Shown here: positions 8,945-18,009 of the stretch, in pieces
How positions within the stretch are numbered: the stretch's first letter is position 1
Layout of the letters: the number at the start of each line of letters is the position of its first letter
Assembly (NCBI RefSeq): GCF_017873095.1
Contig: NZ_JAGGJU010000010.1
Span: forward strand, 124,001 to 188,000
DNA from: Heterorhizobium halophytocola
GTDB lineage: Bacteria > Pseudomonadota > Alphaproteobacteria > Rhizobiales > Rhizobiaceae
DNA length: 64,000 nt
Direction: 5' to 3'
Program-made: the position numbers and the translations under genes
The notes under the pieces: model-generated
The model's database searches: none
The model's input: the letters and a program-made list of their open reading frames with translations, nothing else
Told to the model about the DNA's origin: nothing

Positions 8945-9381
8945 TGTCGGCTGAAGCAGAAGCGATCATCGCTGCGCTGGAGCTTCAGCCGCATCCGGAA
9001 GGCGGCTGGTATTCAGAGACCTTCCGCGATGCCGGCAAAGGCGGCCGGGGCCACTCGACCGCCATCTATTATCTTCTGAAGGCAGGCGAACGCTCGCACT
9101 GGCACCGGGTCCGCGACGCGGCCGAAGTCTGGCATCACTATGCCGGAGGCCCGCTTGCGCTATACCGCTCGGACGATGGCGAGCGGGTCGAGACGATCGT
9201 GCTCGGGTCCGGCATCGAACGGGGTGAACGTCCGCAGGCGGTCATCCCCGCAGGCTCCTGGCAGGCTGCCGAACCACTTGGCAGCTTCGTTCTGGTCGGC
9301 TGCACGGTGGCACCGGGCTTTGATTTCTCGACCTTCGAGATGGCGGCGAGCGACTGGGCTCCGGGTCAGACATCGGCCTGA
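8944..9381 (+). CDS. Cupin, DUF985 family
   Basis: The 145-residue protein matches the DUF985/cupin_5 family: LQPHPEGGWYSETFRD at the N-terminus, AIYYLLKAGERSHWHRV, EVWHHYAGGPL, and VIPAGSWQAAEPLG. H52 and H54 (SHWHRV) and the following EVWHHY are likely metal or substrate ligands. No reaction is assigned to this family. Overlap with the gloB stop suggests shared expression. Its 3' end overlaps the convergent EamA gene by 16 bases. Confidence 0.85.
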   Translation: MSAEAEAIIAALELQPHPEGGWYSETFRDAGKGGRGHSTAIYYLLKAGERSHWHRVRDAAEVWHHYAGGPLALYRSDDGERVETIVLGSGIERGERPQAVIPAGSWQAAEPLGSFVLVGCTVAPGFDFSTFEMAASDWAPGQTSA

Positions 9382-10283
9382 CCGGTTGCGTCCGACGGCA
9401 CGACCGGCCCTGCCTTGACCGCACGACGCCGGATCATGTCCTTTGCCGCGATCACGGCGCCGCCTGTGATCAGCAGGCAGGCAAAGCCCAGCGCCGGCGT
9501 CGGCTCGGCGAAACCGCAGGCGACGAGAATAAGTGTCGACAGCAGCGGCGCGGCATAGCTGGCGGCACCGAGGATCTGGATATCCCCCGCCTTGACCCCG
9601 TAGTCCCAGGCATAAAAGGCCGCACCGACCGGTGCGAGTCCGAGGCCGACCACCGCCAGCCATTGCGAGGCGCCTGTCGGCCACACGGTCGTCTCCAGCA
9701 TCAGATGGCAAAGAAGAGAGAGCACCGATGTCGCAAGACAAAAGCCGGTGACCACATCCGTCGATGCGGCATCGTGACGACGGGTCAGCAGCGAATAGCT
9801 GGACCATGTCAGAGCGCACAGCAAAGCCGCACCGTAGCCCAGCGCATAGCGCGGATCGAAATCCAGGCCATGCTTGCCGATAATCAGGACAGTACCGGCA
9901 AGCCCGGCCAGTGCACCGACGAGATGATGCCATCCGAGCCGCTCGCCAGGCAAGAATGCGGAGCCGACCACGATCAGCAGCGGCCAGAGATAGGCGATCA
10001 GTCCCGCCTCGGCCGCCGGCGCGTTGCGCAGCGCGGTGAAATAGAGGAAGTGGTAGCCGAACAGGCCAACAATGCCGATGATCCAGACGAAGGCCGGCTG
10101 GCGCAACAGCTTCAGGCGCTCAGGCTTGGCGATGAAGGTCGCGATGCCCGGCAGGCTGCCGATGGCAAAGCAGATCGCGGAGAGCTGGAACGGCGGCATG
10201 GTGCCTGATGCGGCGGTAAAAAGCGCCAGGAAGGACCACATGACGACGGCCGAAAAACCGATCAGGGTTGCCCTGAACCGCAT
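9366..10283 (-). CDS. EamA/DMT-family exporter, YddG-like
   Basis: The 305-residue protein has about ten hydrophobic segments and two EamA repeats. Its start (ATLIGFSAVVMWSFLALF) and AEAGLIAYLWPLLIVV resemble the aromatic amino acid exporter YddG. Such proteins export amino acids or related metabolites across the inner membrane. I begin at ATG 10283; an upstream in-frame stretch is not hydrophobic and is not needed. The 3' end overlaps the convergent cupin gene by 16 bases. Substrate is unproven. Confidence 0.8.
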   Translation of the reverse strand: MRFRATLIGFSAVVMWSFLALFTAASGTMPPFQLSAICFAIGSLPGIATFIAKPERLKLLRQPAFVWIIGIVGLFGYHFLYFTALRNAPAAEAGLIAYLWPLLIVVGSAFLPGERLGWHHLVGALAGLAGTVLIIGKHGLDFDPRYALGYGAALLCALTWSSYSLLTRRHDAASTDVVTGFCLATSVLSLLCHLMLETTVWPTGASQWLAVVGLGLAPVGAAFYAWDYGVKAGDIQILGAASYAAPLLSTLILVACGFAEPTPALGFACLLITGGAVIAAKDMIRRRAVKAGPVVPSDATGQADV

Positions 10284-10314
10284 GCTCACTCCTCTGTCTG
10301 GAAACCGGCAGGAC

Positions 10315-11091
10315 TCAGCCGTCAAAGCGGATGGCGCTGATGTCGACCGCCCCGTAGCGGGTCGGGATCACGGCGCGCACAGGAGCATATAGCGGCAGGT
10401 CGCCGGCTTTGGCAAACCAGATCTCCATGCCGGTCGAGCGCTTCAGGGCCTCGATGTCGTCGCGCCCCTGCTTGAAGCCCGCCTTCGGCACGTAGCGCAC
10501 GCCGCAGACCACCGCCTCGGTGCTGACCTTGCCCTGGTCATAGACGCGCTTGCCCTTTGGCGACATCACAAGGTCGAGCCGGCTTTCTCCGTCGAAAACC
10601 GGCAGAGTGCGCGAGCAGACATCGCCGCTGGACGGCACCATCAGACTGGTCAGCGGATCCAAAACCGCCTGAAGGTCGGCCGGCGTGACCGGTACCCACG
10701 TCTTCGGCCGACGCTTCGGTGCGGGCGTGATATGGCTTTCGGTGACATTGCCGCCGGCCAGAAGCACTTTGTAAGTCTCGGTCTGCTTGCCCTTGCGATA
10801 GACGAGCGAATAGCTGCGCGGCTCGAGGCGCGCATCCGAGACCTTGCCGGATGTGGAGGTCTTGGCCGAGATCTCGGTGATCAGGTTGACGATGGCACCC
10901 GACTTGAACTCACCGGCAATCGAGTAATGGTCCTTGTCCATCAGCGTGATGAAGGACGCCTGCGCGATCGGAATGCCGGCCAACGTGATCTGGTACTCGG
11001 TACGCGACTGCGTGGCATCCTGCGCCATGGCCGGCGCGGCGCCCAATCCGAGGAGCGCGATGGCAATGAGACGGGTTGCAAACGTGGGCAC
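10315..11091 (-). CDS. DUF3108 secreted protein
   Basis: The 258-residue protein has a clear signal peptide (MPTFATRLIAIALLGLGAAP, cleavage after AMA near 24) and a DUF3108 domain. Lines such as YQITLAGIPIAQASF and YSLVYRKGKQTETYKV fit the beta-rich fold of that family. It is probably periplasmic. The family has no known activity. The start is GTG at 11091, preceded by GAGGTC. Two cysteines (VCSRTL, VVCGVR) could form a disulfide. Confidence 0.82.
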   Translation of the reverse strand: MPTFATRLIAIALLGLGAAPAMAQDATQSRTEYQITLAGIPIAQASFITLMDKDHYSIAGEFKSGAIVNLITEISAKTSTSGKVSDARLEPRSYSLVYRKGKQTETYKVLLAGGNVTESHITPAPKRRPKTWVPVTPADLQAVLDPLTSLMVPSSGDVCSRTLPVFDGESRLDLVMSPKGKRVYDQGKVSTEAVVCGVRYVPKAGFKQGRDDIEALKRSTGMEIWFAKAGDLPLYAPVRAVIPTRYGAVDISAIRFDG

Positions 11092-11208
11092 TTATTAAGA
11101 CCTCGACCAGACGGATAGCCCCTTCCGGGGGAAGGCCTATCTTTCGTGAAACTATGTCAATAAAATAGCGGGCAGGTGCTTCGATCGCACGAAAGCGCGC
11201 GCAATGGC

Positions 11209-11237
11209 TTGACTGGGACCGCCAGTCTGACTATAGA
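11209..11237 (+). promoter_or_regulatory. Sigma70-type promoter of rpmB
   Basis: TTGACT at 11209-11214 and TATAGA at 11232-11237 are separated by exactly 17 bases, close to the housekeeping consensus. A start site near 11244 would give a leader of about 80 bases before rpmB. The leader contains a small inverted repeat TCCAA-N8-TTGGA around 11250. Confidence 0.75.
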
Positions 11238-11324
11238 ACCGCAACTTTCCAATAGACGAGTTGGATTGCCGCGCGGAATATTGTCCGCCGAGCCGATTCA
11301 CGATGAAGAAGAAATAGGTGTAAC

Positions 11325-11615
11325 ATGTCCCGCAGTTGCGAATTGACCGGCAAGGGCGTCCAGACGGGCAACAATGTCAGCCACGCCAACAACCGGAGCC
11401 GTCGTCGGTTCCTGCCGAACCTTTGCGATGTAACCCTGATGTCCGACGTTCTCGGCCAGCGTTTCCGTCTGCGCGTCTCGGCAGCTGCTTTGCGCTCCGT
11501 CGAGCATCGCGGTGGTCTGGATGCCTTCCTGATGAAGGCCAAGGAAACCGAACTGAGCATGCGCGCTCGTCTGCTGCGCCGTCAGATCGCCAAGAAGACC
11601 GCCGAAGCCGCTTGA
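11325..11615 (+). CDS. rpmB: 50S ribosomal protein L28
   Basis: L28 is a structural protein of the large ribosomal subunit. The 96-residue protein begins [20 protein letters not shown] and has the conserved [11 protein letters not shown] and [20 protein letters not shown] stretches. Length fits alphaproteobacterial L28, which carries a longer C-terminus than E. coli. Cysteines at 5 and 34 are not in the four-Cys zinc arrangement seen in some L28 proteins. It has its own strong promoter and stands alone. Confidence 0.96.
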   Translation: MSRSCELTGKGVQTGNNVSHANNRSRRRFLPNLCDVTLMSDVLGQRFRLRVSAAALRSVEHRGGLDAFLMKAKETELSMRARLLRRQIAKKTAEAA

Positions 11616-11705
11616 GGCTTTCAGCCGTCACGACATACTGTCGAAGCATGAAGGCTTGAACGGAGATATCCGGACAGGCCTTTTGCTTTGGTTTCATCCC
11701 TCCAA

Positions 11706-11736
11706 CTGGTGGCATCACCCAGGATAAAAAAATGCC
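11706..11736 (+). promoter_or_regulatory. Candidate preQ1-I-like riboswitch over the transporter start codon
   Basis: The bases can form an H-type pseudoknot. Stem P1 is CTGG (11706-11709) with CCAG (11719-11722). Stem P2 is GGCA (11711-11714) with TGCC (11733-11736), joined by an A-rich strand GATAAAAAAA (11723-11732). U11710 follows P1 and C11718 precedes its 3' strand, the places where preQ1-I aptamers contact the ligand. P2 contains the TG of the start codon, so folding would block translation. The geometry is seen; ligand binding is inferred from the preQ1-I class and from the downstream gene. Confidence 0.55.
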
Positions 11737-12370
11737 CGTCTTCCGCTATATCGCTATTTATACGGCCCTCATGACGGCCGTCGTCGTCGCCTCCAACATC
11801 CTCGTACAATACCCCTTTCCGGGCGTCCTGTTCGGGATCCAGCTGAGCGATCTGCTCACCTACGGCGCCTTCATCTACCCCTTCGCCTTTCTCGTCACGG
11901 ATCTTGCCAACCGGCAGTTCGGCCCGTCGAATGCCCGCAAGGTGGTGTTTGCCGGCTTCGTTGTCGGCGTTATCCTCTCCTATGTGACGTCGCAGCCACG
12001 CATCGCCATGGCCTCCGGCACGGCCTATCTGGTCGGCCAGCTGCTCGATATCAGCGTGTTCAACCAGCTGCGCCGCACAAGCTGGTGGAAGGCACCGCTG
12101 CTCGGCTCGATGCTGGGCTCGGTCATCGACACGGTGATCTTCTTCTCGCTGTCCTTTGCCCCCGCCTTTGCCTTTCTCGGCGCCAATGACGATTTTGCCA
12201 TTGGCTGGGCTCCGGTCCTAGGCGTCTTCAGCACCGAAGCGCCGCGCTGGATCTCCTGGGCGCTCGGCGACCTGACGGTGAAGGTTCTGGCCGGCCTGGT
12301 ACTGCTGCTACCCTATGGCGCCCTGATGAGCACGCTGCGGCCCATGCCCCCGGCACGCGCCGCCGCCTGA
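11732..12370 (+). CDS. yhhQ: Queuosine precursor transporter (YhhQ/DUF165 family)
   Basis: Proteins of this family import preQ0 or preQ1 across the inner membrane for queuosine tRNA modification. The 212-residue protein has six or so membrane helices. It carries family stretches FPFAFLVTDLANRQFGP-like (here YPFAFLVTDLANRQFGPSNA, about 49-68), GTAYLVGQLLDISVFN, and LGSVIDTVIFFSLSF. The start codon is embedded in a compact pseudoknot that resembles a preQ1-I riboswitch. A bidirectional terminator follows the gene. Confidence 0.88.
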   Translation: MPVFRYIAIYTALMTAVVVASNILVQYPFPGVLFGIQLSDLLTYGAFIYPFAFLVTDLANRQFGPSNARKVVFAGFVVGVILSYVTSQPRIAMASGTAYLVGQLLDISVFNQLRRTSWWKAPLLGSMLGSVIDTVIFFSLSFAPAFAFLGANDDFAIGWAPVLGVFSTEAPRWISWALGDLTVKVLAGLVLLLPYGALMSTLRPMPPARAAA

Positions 12371-12383
12371 CGCCAGCACACTC

Positions 12384-12420
12384 GAAAAAAAACAAGCCGC
12401 GCCTCACCCGCGCGGCTTTT
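12384..12420. terminator. Bidirectional intrinsic terminator
   Basis: AAGCCGCGC (12394-12402) pairs with GCGCGGCTT (12410-12418) around a 7-base loop. TTTT follows on the plus strand and an A8 tract precedes it (T-tract for the minus strand). It serves the transporter gene and the convergent phytase-like gene. Confidence 0.85.
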
Positions 12421-12433
12421 CTGTCAGTGGCGG

Positions 12434-13426
12434 TCAGTCTTGCAGCCGGAACTCCAGCATCAGATTGCGCTGGAGAATGGAGTGATTGTCGTCTGAGACC
12501 ATGATCAGGCTGGCCGAACCGTCAGCATGCGGGATGACATCCAGTCCCTCCATGTTGTCGATACCGTCGCCCATGCCCGCCTGCAGCACGACCGCTCCGT
12601 CGAGCACCGCTCCGGGACGGATATCGCTGCCCTTGATCCGCCTGATGCGCATGCCGACACCGGTTGTGAGGGTGAAACGCCGTTCCAGCAACAGCAGATC
12701 GCCGTCGGGCAGGAATGCCCCGTCGGTCACGTCGAAATCGTCGCGCTGCACCACACGCAACTCGCCCTTCATCGGTCCATCGACGATGCCACCATAGAGA
12801 CGACCTTCCGCGTCCACGCTCTTCTCCGAGATCGCCAGCAGGCCGCCTGCAAGCGGGCCCTCCTTCGGCGACGCCACAAGCGTTTCCAAGCCGCCATTGG
12901 CCCTGAGCTCCCGTACGGGAAACGGGATCGGCAGGCTGCGCTGCGGCCGGCTGTTCCGGAAGTCAGTGGCCGGGTAAGCATCGATGCGATGGCGCTGTTC
13001 GAAGCCGACGATGACGTCATCGCCTCGCAGTGCCACGCTCTCGGCATCCATCAGCCATTTGCCAGGCCGGCGCCGGCCCTCGCCGTCCAGCATGGGGGTG
13101 ATGTCGCCGTCATCGATTCCCGACAGCCGACCTTCTCCATCCCGCGCAATCCGGCCGCTCAACCAGTGACCGGTGTCGAGAACCCCGATGAAATGCGTCC
13201 CGTCCGGGGTGAAGCGGACCGAGGACCACGCACCGAACAGCGGCTCCGTCGACCAGAGTTCCAGCCCGCCGACAAATGCGATCTTTGCATCCGTCGGCGC
13301 GAACGAGAAATGCGTGATCGGCTCGGCCTGGATTGTCAGAGATTGCGAGGCGGCGGGCCCGGCAAGAGCCAGCACCAGAGCGACACCGGCAAGCAGCGTG
13401 CGAGATTTCAAAACGGCCAAAAACAT
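12434..13426 (-). CDS. Esterase-like activity of phytase family protein, secreted
   Basis: The 330-residue protein has a signal peptide (about 1-27, ending GPAASQ) and a beta-propeller-like domain of the phytase-esterase-like family. Typical stretches are FVGGLELWSTEPLFGAWSSV, LLLLERRFTLTTGVGMRI and DNMEGLDVIPHADGSASL. It is likely periplasmic. The family is named from sequence similarity to phytases; no substrate is established. It converges on the queuosine transporter gene with a shared terminator and is divergent from the small gene at 13572. Confidence 0.83.
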   Translation of the reverse strand: MFLAVLKSRTLLAGVALVLALAGPAASQSLTIQAEPITHFSFAPTDAKIAFVGGLELWSTEPLFGAWSSVRFTPDGTHFIGVLDTGHWLSGRIARDGEGRLSGIDDGDITPMLDGEGRRRPGKWLMDAESVALRGDDVIVGFEQRHRIDAYPATDFRNSRPQRSLPIPFPVRELRANGGLETLVASPKEGPLAGGLLAISEKSVDAEGRLYGGIVDGPMKGELRVVQRDDFDVTDGAFLPDGDLLLLERRFTLTTGVGMRIRRIKGSDIRPGAVLDGAVVLQAGMGDGIDNMEGLDVIPHADGSASLIMVSDDNHSILQRNLMLEFRLQD

Positions 13427-13571
13427 GCTCCTGCGGGCGCGGTGTCGCCCTTCTTAGGAAGCGCGACGGGCATGGTCAAGCAACCGCCGCGACGAGCAGA
13501 TTTGCAGGCCCAGCCAGACGCAAGCTGTGGGCAATAGGGTCGTCACATTCTGCAAAAACAAGGAGAATGGC

Positions 13572-13994
13572 ATGACCAGTTTCTTCGGCGTGTTCTTCGG
13601 AACCAACAGCATGCAGACCTATGGCGGCCAGACGGCCAAGGCGCCGGATTTCAACGCCTGGTTCAGCGGCGCCATGGACGACCTGCTCTCTCGCGATGCC
13701 GGGACGCGCAGCCCGCCAAGGCCCCTCGAGCACCAGGATATCGACCACCACGACCTGCGGACCAAGCTTCGCGAGCAATTGTCCGAATGGGCAGACATGT
13801 CCGTCGGGGAGCGCCTGCGCCAGCAATATCTCGACGCCCACGACCTCAGCGACGAGGCGCTGGAAGCCATGCCAGCGGACGAGCGGGCAAAGGTCGAAAA
13901 AGAGATTGCCGCCTATGTCGAAGACGGGCTGAAGCGGATGAGCGGCACGGACGATGCGGGTGCCGCACCGGACTCCCTGAGGCCAGGGGCCTGA
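13572..13994 (+). CDS. Hypothetical protein, soluble
   Basis: A 140-residue protein with a good ribosome binding site (AAGGAG, 7 bases before the ATG). It has no signal peptide or membrane helix. The first part is aromatic and glycine-rich (TSFFGVFFGTNSMQTYGG). The second part is charged and helical (LREQLSEWADMSVGERLRQQ). I recognise no domain. It converges on cobT with a gap of about 40 bases. The compact acidic helical C-terminal half suggests a small cytoplasmic adaptor, but that is only a guess. Confidence 0.65.
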   Translation: MTSFFGVFFGTNSMQTYGGQTAKAPDFNAWFSGAMDDLLSRDAGTRSPPRPLEHQDIDHHDLRTKLREQLSEWADMSVGERLRQQYLDAHDLSDEALEAMPADERAKVEKEIAAYVEDGLKRMSGTDDAGAAPDSLRPGA

Positions 13995-14034
13995 TCAGGA
14001 CAAATTCTGCAACGCGCTAGAGCCGGTCGCGGGT

Positions 14035-15921
14035 TCATCGGGACCCGCGACGTCCCCTCTTGGAAATGTCTTCGAACAGACCAGCCAATTGTTCGGTCAT
14101 GGCGCCCGCCAGTTCGTCGGCATCGACGATGGTAACGGCCCGGCGATAATAACGCGTCACGTCGTGCCCGATGCCGATGGCCAGCAGCTCGACCGGCGAG
14201 CGCTGCTCGATATTCTCGATCACGGCGCGCAGATGCCGCTCGAGATAATTGCCGGGATTGACCGACAAGGTGGAATCGTCGACCGGCGCACCGTCGGAGA
14301 TCACCATCATGATCCGGCGCTGCTCGCGCCGAGCCAGCAGACGGTTATGGGCCCAGATCAGCGCCTCGCCATCGATGTTTTCCTTCAGCAGCCCCTCGCG
14401 CATCATCAGGCCGAGATTGCGACGGGCACGCCGCCACGGCGCATCGGCGGACTTGTAGACGATATGGCGCAGGTCGTTGAGGCGGCCGGGCGACGGCGGC
14501 TTGCCGTTGGCCAGCCAGTTCTCGCGGCTCTGGCCACCCTTCCACGCCTTTGTGGTGAAGCCGAGGATCTCGACCTTGACGCCGCAACGCTCCAGCGTGC
14601 GGGCCAGAATGTCGGCGCAGGTCGCCGCGACCGTTATCGGCCGGCCGCGCATCGAGCCGGAATTGTCGATCAGCAGCGAGACGACCGTGTCGCGGAACTG
14701 CGTGTCGCGCTCCATCTTGAACGATAGCGGCTGCATCGGGTCGATGACCATGCGCACAAGGCGGGCACTATCGAGATAGCCCTCTTCCAGGTCGAAATCC
14801 CAGGAGCGGTTCTGCTGCGCCATCAGGCGGCGCTGCAGACGGTTGGCAAGCCGCCCGACCGCCCCCTGCAGGTGCGCCAGCTGCTTGTCGAGAAAAGCGC
14901 GCAGACGCTCCAGCTCGGCTTCATCGCACAGTTCTTCGGCCGTGATGATCTCGTCGAAATCCTCGGTGAAGACCGAGTAATCGACCTTCTCGTTGAAATC
15001 GTCGAAAGGACTTGCCGGCCGGCGCATTTCGCCCGGCGTCTCGGAATCGTCGTCGCCTTCGTCGGAAAGGTCGTCCTCCGACATCTCGGCGCCGTCCATC
15101 TCGCCGTCATCGAGCTGTTCGTCGGAGGCCTCGCTCTCTTCGGCCGGCGCCTGTTCGGTGCCGGTCTCTTCCTCGCTCGAATTCTCGTTTTCCTCGTTCG
15201 AGCGTGGCTGTTCCTCTTCGGAATTTTCCTCTTCCTGGCCTTCCTCCGGCGTGTCGCCGAAGTCCTCGGCCATCTCCATGGCGCTCAGCATGTGGCGGAT
15301 GACGCGGGCAAAGGCCTGCTGGTCCTCGATGGTGCCCTTCAGGCCGGTGAGGTCGTCCCCGGCCTTCTCCTCGATAAACGGGCGCCAGAGGTCGAGCACC
15401 TTGCCGGCGCTTGCCGGTGCCTTGTCCCCGGTAAGCGTCTCGCGCACCAGCATGGCGATGGCTTCGGCGATCGGCGCGTCTTCCTTGCGGGTGATTCCGG
15501 CGAAATTCGCCCGGGCATATTTCTCCGCGTTCATGGCCCCCATATTGGTGGCCATGCCGCTCATCCGGAGCGCTCCGATGGATTCGACGCGCGCCTGTTC
15601 GACCGCATCGAAAACCGCACGGGCATCGGTGCCGACCGGCGCCATGGCCGCATGCACCTTCTGGTCATGGCAGGCGATCCTGAGGGCCATGGAATCGCCG
15701 AGGCCGCGGGTGACCGCCACTTCCTCTGCCGTCGGTCGCTTGGAAAGCTCGGGCAGACGGATACGCTCGCCCGCAAGGCCGGGGCGCTCATTGGCGAAGG
15801 AAACCTCGACCTCGCCATTGGCCGCGACCGAACGGACGCAGCCCGTCACGGCGCGCCGGAAGGGCTCCGTGTCGACGATTGCGCCGGGTCTCGGACGGGA
15901 GTTGTCACCGCGTGCTGCCAT
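14035..15921 (-). CDS. cobT: Cobaltochelatase subunit CobT
   Basis: CobT forms the AAA+/VWA chaperone module with CobS that helps CobN insert cobalt into hydrogenobyrinate a,c-diamide in aerobic B12 synthesis. The 628-residue protein has an N-terminal CobT domain, a very acidic stretch (about 213-310, many EEE and SEEE runs) and a C-terminal VWA domain with the MIDAS motif [11 protein letters not shown] 15921 has GAGGAG upstream. It follows cobS closely (13 bases). cobN is not in the window. Confidence 0.94.
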   Translation of the reverse strand: MAARGDNSRPRPGAIVDTEPFRRAVTGCVRSVAANGEVEVSFANERPGLAGERIRLPELSKRPTAEEVAVTRGLGDSMALRIACHDQKVHAAMAPVGTDARAVFDAVEQARVESIGALRMSGMATNMGAMNAEKYARANFAGITRKEDAPIAEAIAMLVRETLTGDKAPASAGKVLDLWRPFIEEKAGDDLTGLKGTIEDQQAFARVIRHMLSAMEMAEDFGDTPEEGQEEENSEEEQPRSNEENENSSEEETGTEQAPAEESEASDEQLDDGEMDGAEMSEDDLSDEGDDDSETPGEMRRPASPFDDFNEKVDYSVFTEDFDEIITAEELCDEAELERLRAFLDKQLAHLQGAVGRLANRLQRRLMAQQNRSWDFDLEEGYLDSARLVRMVIDPMQPLSFKMERDTQFRDTVVSLLIDNSGSMRGRPITVAATCADILARTLERCGVKVEILGFTTKAWKGGQSRENWLANGKPPSPGRLNDLRHIVYKSADAPWRRARRNLGLMMREGLLKENIDGEALIWAHNRLLARREQRRIMMVISDGAPVDDSTLSVNPGNYLERHLRAVIENIEQRSPVELLAIGIGHDVTRYYRRAVTIVDADELAGAMTEQLAGLFEDISKRGRRGSR

Positions 15922-15934
15922 GGGCCTGATCTCC

Positions 15935-16927
15935 TCAGGCGCCGAGAACGATGTTGGCGGCACTCTCCTTCAGCTCCGTCCCGAACACGCGCTGGTATTG
16001 TTCTGCCACCAGCGTGCGTTCCAGTTCGTCGCACTTGTTGAGGAAGGTGATGCGGAAGGACATGCCGATATCGCCGAAGATCTCGGCGTTTTCCGCCCAG
16101 GTGATCACGGTACGCGGGCTCATCACGGTCGACAGGTCGCCGTTGATGAAGGCCGAGCGCGTCAGGTCGGCAAGACGCACCATCTTGTTGATCGAATCGC
16201 GGCCGGCATCGCTCTTGTTAAAGCTCTTGACCTTGGCCAGAACGATATCGACTTCCTTCTCATGCGGCAGGTAGTTCAGCGTGGTCACGATCGACCAGCG
16301 GTCCATCTGCGCCTGGTTGATCTGCTGCGTGCCGTGATAGAGGCCGGTGGTGTCGCCGAGGCCGACGGTATTGGCGGTGGCGAACAGGCGGAAGGCCGGA
16401 TGCGGGCGGATGACGCGGCTCTGGTCGAGCAGCGTCAGGCGGCCGGAGGATTCCAGCACCCGCTGGATGACGAACATCACGTCCGGGCGGCCGGCGTCGT
16501 ATTCGTCGAAGACCAGCGCGACATTGTGCTGGTAGGCCCAGGGCAGGATGCCGTCCTTGAATTCGGTGATCTGCTTGCCGTCCTTCAGGACGATGGCGTC
16601 CTTGCCGACGAGATCGATACGGCTGACATGACTGTCGAGGTTGACGCGCACGCAAGGCCAGTTCAGCCGGGCAGCGACCTGCTCGATATGGGTCGACTTG
16701 CCGGTGCCGTGGAAGCCCGACACCATGACGCGGCGGTTGTGAGCAAAGCCGGCGAGGATGGCGAGCGTCGTGTCGCGATCGAAAAGGTAATCCGGATCCA
16801 AGTCAGGAACATAGGCATCCGCTTGGGTATAGGCCGGAACCCGAATATCGCTATCGATGCCGAAGACCTCCCGGACCGAAACGGTGGTGTCCGGAAGATT
16901 GGTAATATCAAGATCAATTTTGCTCAT
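15935..16927 (-). CDS. cobS: Cobaltochelatase subunit CobS
   Basis: CobS is the AAA+ ATPase of the cobaltochelatase. The 330-residue protein has Walker [10 protein letters not shown] at 71-79, Walker [11 protein letters not shown] near 138-147, and sensor region [13 protein letters not shown]. The ATG at 16927 is preferred to GTG 16933 because GGAG lies 6 bases before it. It is followed at once by cobT and preceded by the DnaJ-like gene, an order usual in rhizobia. Confidence 0.94.
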   Translation of the reverse strand: MSKIDLDITNLPDTTVSVREVFGIDSDIRVPAYTQADAYVPDLDPDYLFDRDTTLAILAGFAHNRRVMVSGFHGTGKSTHIEQVAARLNWPCVRVNLDSHVSRIDLVGKDAIVLKDGKQITEFKDGILPWAYQHNVALVFDEYDAGRPDVMFVIQRVLESSGRLTLLDQSRVIRPHPAFRLFATANTVGLGDTTGLYHGTQQINQAQMDRWSIVTTLNYLPHEKEVDIVLAKVKSFNKSDAGRDSINKMVRLADLTRSAFINGDLSTVMSPRTVITWAENAEIFGDIGMSFRITFLNKCDELERTLVAEQYQRVFGTELKESAANIVLGA

Positions 16928-16987
16928 TGTCACTCCATGCCGGGGGAGGACCGGCCGCCTGCGAACGTCCAGTTCTAACCATGTCGC

Positions 16988-17614
16988 TTAACAGAAACCA
17001 GACTGCTTTAACAATTGATACGCCTGAATGACAGCCCGAAAACGCTCTTCAGAGCCCCGGTCTCCGCCATTCGCGTCGGGGTGATGCTTCTTCACCAGTT
17101 CCTTGTAGCGAGACTTGATTTCATCCGATGTCGCGGTGCCCTTCAGGTCGAGGGTGTCGAGCGCCTTGGCCTCCAGCGTCTTCAGCTTGCGGCCCTGCTG
17201 CTTGGGCCGGATGCGACCGGTGCCTTCCCCGACAAAACCGAAGGGATCCTTCAGCCGTGCCGCCGACGCGGCCGAGCCGGACCGCGCGGTCGAATGCAGG
17301 GGGCTCGCCTTGGTGGTCTTGTTGACCCCCATGGCCCAGGTCGGGCGATGACCGGTGATCGCCTCCTTCTGGTAGCGGGCAACCTCGGTGTCTGAAAGAC
17401 CCGAGAAATAGTTGTAGCCCTTGTTGTACTCCTTCACGTGCTCGAAGCAGAAAAGGAAGAACTGGTCTTCGGCATGGCGGCCGACCGGCGCGCGATGCGC
17501 ACCGGGTCTTTCGCAGCCATCCCATTGGCAGGTGTGGTTGACGACCTCGGCCTCGCGCTCGGCAGGTTTGCGGCGCGTGCGGATTTTGTCGAAGTATTTC
17601 GATTCGAGTTTCAT
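16988..17614 (-). CDS. J-domain protein
   Basis: The 208-residue protein has a C-terminal J domain (about 140-205) with the HPD tripeptide in KKHHPDANGG, which would stimulate an Hsp70 such as DnaK. The N-terminal half has cysteines and histidines in CQWDGCERPGAH and FLFCFEH that may bind a metal. It lacks the Gly/Phe and zinc-finger regions of true DnaJ. The gene sits before cobST and is divergent from bolA. A role in cobaltochelatase assembly is suggested only by position. Confidence 0.85.
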   Translation of the reverse strand: MKLESKYFDKIRTRRKPAEREAEVVNHTCQWDGCERPGAHRAPVGRHAEDQFFLFCFEHVKEYNKGYNYFSGLSDTEVARYQKEAITGHRPTWAMGVNKTTKASPLHSTARSGSAASAARLKDPFGFVGEGTGRIRPKQQGRKLKTLEAKALDTLDLKGTATSDEIKSRYKELVKKHHPDANGGDRGSEERFRAVIQAYQLLKQSGFC

Positions 17615-17708
17615 CGGGTAATTATGGGGAGTTCATGAGGGGTGGACAAGAATTGACAAATCGGATTTCTAGGCGCCGGATAGGGCTATTTTTTGAACGT
17701 GAGCGGCG

Positions 17709-17990
17709 ATGTCCATACAGCACACCATCGAGAGCAAATTGGCGGATGCTTTTGCGCCGGAACGCCTCCTCGTTCTCAACGAAAGTGCCCAGCATGCAGG
17801 GCATGCGCCCGACATCACCGGCGAGGGCGAGACCCATATGCGCGTCAGGATCGTCGCTGCGCATTTTTCCGGGATGAACCGGATCACCCGGCACCGGGCG
17901 ATCAATGATCTGTTGAAAGACGAATTCGATGCCGGCCTTCATGCGCTGGCCATCGAGGCTGCCGCACCGGGCGAACAGACCCGCTGGTAA
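17709..17990 (+). CDS. bolA: BolA family protein
   Basis: BolA proteins bind monothiol glutaredoxins and take part in iron-sulfur cluster handling and stress responses. The 93-residue protein shows the family core: NESAQHAGHAPDITGEGETHMRV split as NESAQHAGH and GETHMRVRIV, then F-SGMNRITRHRAINDLL with the class histidine. The divergent J-domain gene shares the upstream region, where TTGACA occurs at 17653-17658. A classic BolA morphogene role is not certain, since several BolA subtypes exist in this group. Confidence 0.9.
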   Translation: MSIQHTIESKLADAFAPERLLVLNESAQHAGHAPDITGEGETHMRVRIVAAHFSGMNRITRHRAINDLLKDEFDAGLHALAIEAAAPGEQTRW

Positions 17991-18009
17991 CACCGCGACC
18001 GGCACCCGG

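Noticed and set aside
14993-16978. Long plus-strand frame (about 660 codons) opposite cobT and cobS
   Set aside because: Serine- and arginine-rich shadow of well-conserved cobTS on the other strand; no start signal or recognisable domain.
17653-17683. TTGACA followed by GGATAG as a bolA promoter
   Set aside because: The spacer is 19 bases and the -10 word is poor; I could not support a specific promoter beyond noting TTGACA.
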